7,617 nucleotides of DNA, taken from the NCBI GenBank assembly GCA_018267795.1, contig JAFDXS010000103.1, positions 1 through 7,617 of the forward strand. Direction: 5' to 3'. Positions 4,893-7,617 of this stretch are shown here, in pieces; the first letter of the stretch is position 1; every line of letters starts with the position of its first letter. Source of the stretch: Bacteroidota bacterium (GTDB lineage: Bacteria > Bacteroidota > Bacteroidia > Chitinophagales > Chitinophagaceae). The position numbers and the translations under genes were made by a program. The notes below the pieces were generated by a model, which was not told the origin of the DNA, made no database searches, and saw only the letters and a program-made list of their open reading frames with translations.

Positions 4893-7617
4893 TCGCATGT
4901 TTTAGGGGCTGATTTTTATTATACCTGGGTAAGTGGCTATACTTATAACTTTACAGTAGTCATTTATGGAGATTGTGCCGGTTCTGCCTTCCCTAATCTG
5001 CCAAGTTCTTCCCCCCAAATCATAATACTCAATGGCTCATCTCCTGTCGATTCCTTCTTTTTAACCGTACAGGCACCTACTGCCGGTGTAGAAGTAACGC
5101 CTGTTTGTGATGCATATAAAGACAGCACTACCTGCAAAAGGGGCACTATACCGGGCATTACAAAGTTTGTCTATTCCGGTAGCCGCACATTATCCGGTAC
5201 CTCTGCTAATTGGAAGTTCTTTTTTAATGGCAATATGGGTGGCTCTTCTGCCGCCGGTCGTAGCGGAGCTATTACTAATATTGCAGGCGGTACTCTTACA
5301 GGCCTTATTGCCACTTTAAATAATGTTAGTGGCCCTAACTCCTCAGCAACATTTACCACTATACCTACGCCATTTTTTTGTCTCAAGGAGCCCGCCAGTT
5401 ATAATCCTGGCGCAGTAGACCCTAATGGTGACAGTCTTTCTTTCGGCCTTGTTCCCGGTATCGACGCTACCTTTGGCAGCGCAGGTACAGTATTATATAA
5501 CACTACGGGATACGTTTACTCTGCTACCAATCCTATACATGTTTCCACAGGCACACTTACATTTAGCAAATCTACAGGACAGCTCAACTTCTTTCCCGAC
5601 ATAAAGCAACAATCCATTGTCGTGGAACGTGACTCAGAATTCCGTGCAGGTACGTTGGTAGGCACTAGTATGCGCGAGATGAACGTTATAGTTCTAAACT
5701 GCAATAACCCGCCACCTACAGGTAAGATAACTTCGAATACCGCAGGTACCATTATAGATAGTACTGACATTAAAGTATGTCAGTCCGATGGCAGCTTTAC
5801 ATTTCATATAGATCCCATTAGCCCGGATAGCGCAAAGATGTCTATCACTGCTGCTGGCCTGCCTGCAGGAGCTACTTATACCATTACTGGTAACGGCACT
5901 AAAACGCCTAAAGGAACTTTTGCCTGGAATGTCACCTCGGTACTGCCGGGGAATTATACTTTCTTCCTCACCTTCCAGGATAGTGCCTGTCCGCTCTCCA
6001 GTAAGCAGACTATGGCATACACAGTTACGGTTCTGGCCAATCCTAAACTTACTTTTTCCCTTATATCAGGCGCTACCTGTGTCAAAAAAGCAGTATTTGA
6101 CCTAACCCCATCCGGCAGTGGCCCATGGACTTTAAAAGCTTTCCAGGGCACTACTACAATATTCACTTACACAGGTGTCACAGCAACCAAAAGAGATAGC
6201 CTTGTCCCCGGCACATACACTTTCAGGATTATCAATAGTAACGGTTGTTATAAAGACACCTCCATTACTATAGCCCCGCCTCCGTCTATCTATCCATCTC
6301 TATCGTTTACTTTACCTACCTGTGTAGGTGATAGTGACGGCAGTATTACCATTACGGGTACAAATGGTGTAGCGCCTTATACCTATGCCATAGGCACAGG
6401 CACATTTTCATCCATCAATACTTTTACAGGCCTTAAATCAGGTACTTATACATTGCACGTGCATGACGCTAATTTCTGCAGCAAAGACACCAATATTTTC
6501 TTCACTGATCCTCCTGCCATACATGCCAGCGTTTTATTTACCAAGCCCCCTTGTAATCACTTTAATACCGGCAGCATTTCTATTACGGCTACCAACAGCA
6601 CTGGGCCTTATCAGTATGCTTTAGGCTCAGGCGCATATAGCTCTACCAGTGTTTATACTGGCTTGTATTCAGGCCCCTACATCATTCATATCAAAAATTC
6701 GGTAGGCTGCACTTTCGACACTACAGTTATTTTGCCCGACTCAGTTAAAATATCCGCCATACTCACCCTTACCAATATTCTGTGTAATAGCGACAGCACC
6801 GGTGTAATATCAGTTAGTGCCAGTGGTGCATTTGGCCCCCCTTATACTTACCAGCTCAATAGTGGAACCTTTGGCACAAGCAATACCTTTTCCAATCTAC
6901 CCGCAGGTACTTTCTCGGTACATGTGCAGGATACAGAGCTTTGCCATTTCGATACTACTGTAACGCTTACACAACCATTACCTCTCGCAAAGGCGCATAC
7001 AGTAATCAATGTAGATTGCTACAGCAACGCAACAGGCAGCATTACTGAAAATGCATCAGGTGGCACACCTTCCTATACGTATAGTCTTAATGGCGGCACG
7101 TACAGCAGTACAAACCTATTTACGGGCCTCACAGCAGGCACATACACCATTGCAATAAAAGACAATAATGGCTGTATAAAAATAGACACCGTAGTAGTAA
7201 CACAACCCCCACTCCTTACACTTAATGGTATTACCTTGGTTAACCCTTCATGCAATGGTACTGCAGATGGCACCGCAACACCTAGTGCAGCAGGAGGCAC
7301 CACGCCATATACCTATGCAGCTGACGCAGGCACTTATGGCAGCAGCAGCACCCTCACCGGCCTTGCTGATGGTACACATACCATACACGTAAAAGACGCA
7401 CATGGCTGCATCAAGGATACTATCATTACTTTAGTACAACCTACCCCTATAGTACCATCTGCATCCGTTACTAAATCTGTGTGTAAAACATTATCAAACG
7501 GCATTGTAACACTCTCCGCTACCGGTGGCACTCCAGGCTATACTTATGCTAATGGTTCAGGTACCTACTCTTCATCACCTACATTTACTCCGCTTGCAGC
7601 TGGCACCTATACATTCC
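4809..7617 (+). CDS. Large secreted SprB-repeat adhesin-like protein (5' 936 codons; continues past window)
   Basis: The frame runs without a stop from ATG 4809 to the last base; only the C-terminal part is missing. An in-frame TAA at 4785-4787 makes 4809 the only sensible start. Residues 1-28 form a Sec signal peptide (basic MNKAIFSSFR, hydrophobic LSLLVIFSLLF, SYA cleavage site). Residues 29-298 are a conserved Bacteroidota N-terminal domain: SHVLGADFYYTW (29-40), YGDCAGSAFPNL (53-64), C100, C109, NNVSGPNSS (171-179), PTPFFC (186-191), GAVDPNGDSLSF (201-212) and C298. Residues 302-410 resemble an Ig-like domain (GTFAWNVTSVLPGNYTF, 369-385), 411-490 form a divergent repeat, and 493-936 are six SprB-like repeats. 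Such proteins are exported by the type IX secretion system and act as surface adhesins or gliding components; a CHU_C/gliding-motility-associated or T9SS sorting domain is expected downstream but not seen. Composition is rich in Thr, Ser and Gly, and base composition is less AT-rich than the polysaccharide genes. The precise ligand is unknown. Confidence 0.92.
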   Translation, partial: MNKAIFSSFRLSLLVIFSLLFTANKSYASHVLGADFYYTWVSGYTYNFTVVIYGDCAGSAFPNLPSSSPQIIILNGSSPVDSFFLTVQAPTAGVEVTPVCDAYKDSTTCKRGTIPGITKFVYSGSRTLSGTSANWKFFFNGNMGGSSAAGRSGAITNIAGGTLTGLIATLNNVSGPNSSATFTTIPTPFFCLKEPASYNPGAVDPNGDSLSFGLVPGIDATFGSAGTVLYNTTGYVYSATNPIHVSTGTLTFSKSTGQLNFFPDIKQQSIVVERDSEFRAGTLVGTSMREMNVIVLNCNNPPPTGKITSNTAGTIIDSTDIKVCQSDGSFTFHIDPISPDSAKMSITAAGLPAGATYTITGNGTKTPKGTFAWNVTSVLPGNYTFFLTFQDSACPLSSKQTMAYTVTVLANPKLTFSLISGATCVKKAVFDLTPSGSGPWTLKAFQGTTTIFTYTGVTATKRDSLVPGTYTFRIINSNGCYKDTSITIAPPPSIYPSLSFTLPTCVGDSDGSITITGTNGVAPYTYAIGTGTFSSINTFTGLKSGTYTLHVHDANFCSKDTNIFFTDPPAIHASVLFTKPPCNHFNTGSISITATNSTGPYQYALGSGAYSSTSVYTGLYSGPYIIHIKNSVGCTFDTTVILPDSVKISAILTLTNILCNSDSTGVISVSASGAFGPPYTYQLNSGTFGTSNTFSNLPAGTFSVHVQDTELCHFDTTVTLTQPLPLAKAHTVINVDCYSNATGSITENASGGTPSYTYSLNGGTYSSTNLFTGLTAGTYTIAIKDNNGCIKIDTVVVTQPPLLTLNGITLVNPSCNGTADGTATPSAAGGTTPYTYAADAGTYGSSSTLTGLADGTHTIHVKDAHGCIKDTIITLVQPTPIVPSASVTKSVCKTLSNGIVTLSATGGTPGYTYANGSGTYSSSPTFTPLAAGTYTF
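6285..7617 (+). repeat. Tandem SprB-like repeat array, 77-78 residue period (five complete units plus one partial)
   Basis: Unit boundaries in the coding sequence are about 6285-6515, 6516-6740, 6741-6977, 6978-7208, 7209-7442 and 7443-7617 (cut by the window). Each unit carries the SprB signature G-x-(I/V/A)-x-hydrophobic-(T/S)-x-(S/A)-x-GG-x-x-x-Y-x-Y, at residues 511-526, 588-603, 665-681, 743-758, 821-836 and 898-913. Next comes a G-T-(Y/F)-x-(S/T)-x-x-x-(T/L)-F-(T/S)-x-L-x-(A/S)-G-(T/P)-(Y/F) strand pair. A first Cys falls at 505, 582, 659, 737, 815 and 892, and a second at 557, 634, 712, 789 and 867. Units differ clearly at DNA level, with only short shared words such as GGCACATACAC, so the array is old and not freshly amplified. 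A more divergent unit without the SprB core precedes it at 6039-6278. Confidence 0.85.

Noticed and set aside
4964..5386. Three overlapping ORFs of 64-71 codons on both strands (complement 4964-5158, 5107-5319, complement 5171-5386)
   Set aside because: They lie within the adhesin frame, which has a signal peptide and conserved domain motifs here; their translations are low-complexity and show no domain.
5516..6166. Antisense ORFs complement 5516-5770 and complement 5954-6166, and + strand ORF 5920-6105
   Set aside because: Stop-poor alternative frames of a Thr/Gly/Ser/Ala-rich gene; no start context, motif or spacing supports them.
7073..7531. Antisense ORFs complement 7073-7303 and complement 7334-7531 with similar Val/Pro-rich translations
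   Set aside because: Their resemblance to each other simply mirrors the sense-strand SprB repeats read backwards; not independent genes.
6285..7617. CRISPR array or DNA-level tandem repeat
   Set aside because: The periodicity of 231-234 bp is in frame and at protein level; DNA identity between units is confined to short words and there are no identical direct repeats with unique spacers.
1..7617. Mobile elements, tRNA or rRNA genes
   Set aside because: No transposase or integrase motifs, terminal inverted repeats with target duplications, or cloverleaf-like segments were found when reading both strands by eye.

Overview
The window looks like a chromosomal segment of a member of the Bacteroidota, most likely a Chitinophagaceae-like or related environmental lineage. 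Three things point there: start codons without Shine-Dalgarno sequences, TAnnTTTG-type -7 elements, and a very large secreted protein of the SprB-repeat/gliding-adhesin type. The exact genus cannot be read from the sequence.

Left part (1-4561) is a surface polysaccharide locus. It begins with the last 34 codons of an unidentified + strand gene, followed by a family 2 glycosyltransferase (+). Converging on it from the right is a two-gene - strand operon, gmd-fcl, whose coding regions overlap by one base (TAATG). These two enzymes make GDP-L-fucose from GDP-D-mannose. Divergent from gmd across a 90-bp gap is a + strand 14-helix MOP-superfamily (Wzx-like) flippase. Together they supply an activated fucose donor, a sugar-adding step and a lipid-linked oligosaccharide exporter. 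No polymerase, chain-length regulator or initiating transferase is visible, so the locus extends beyond the window.

Intergenic part (4562-4808) is AT-rich. It holds a 13-bp-stem hairpin behind the flippase, candidate -7 promoter elements, and a short decayed copy of the sequence that encodes the mature N-terminus of the next protein.

Right part (4809-7617) is one uninterrupted + strand reading frame, open to the end of the window (936 codons seen). It encodes a secreted adhesin-like protein with a signal peptide, a conserved Bacteroidota N-terminal domain, an Ig-like linker region, and at least six SprB-like repeats with a 77-78 residue period. Each complete repeat has a Cys pair 52-53 residues apart. 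All ORFs of 60-85 codons on either strand inside 4809-7617 are shadows of this gene.

A possible functional link is that GDP-fucose made by Gmd/Fcl feeds a glycan that decorates exported surface proteins. The adhesin carries twelve D-(S/T)-(A/I/L/V/M/T) tripeptides, the known Bacteroidetes O-glycosylation sequon, several at the same place in each repeat. This is inference. I see no tRNA, rRNA, CRISPR array, insertion sequence or integrase, and no convincing wholly new system; the most distinctive observations are the eroded 5' duplication, the periodic sequon and Cys register, and the fucose/adhesin juxtaposition.
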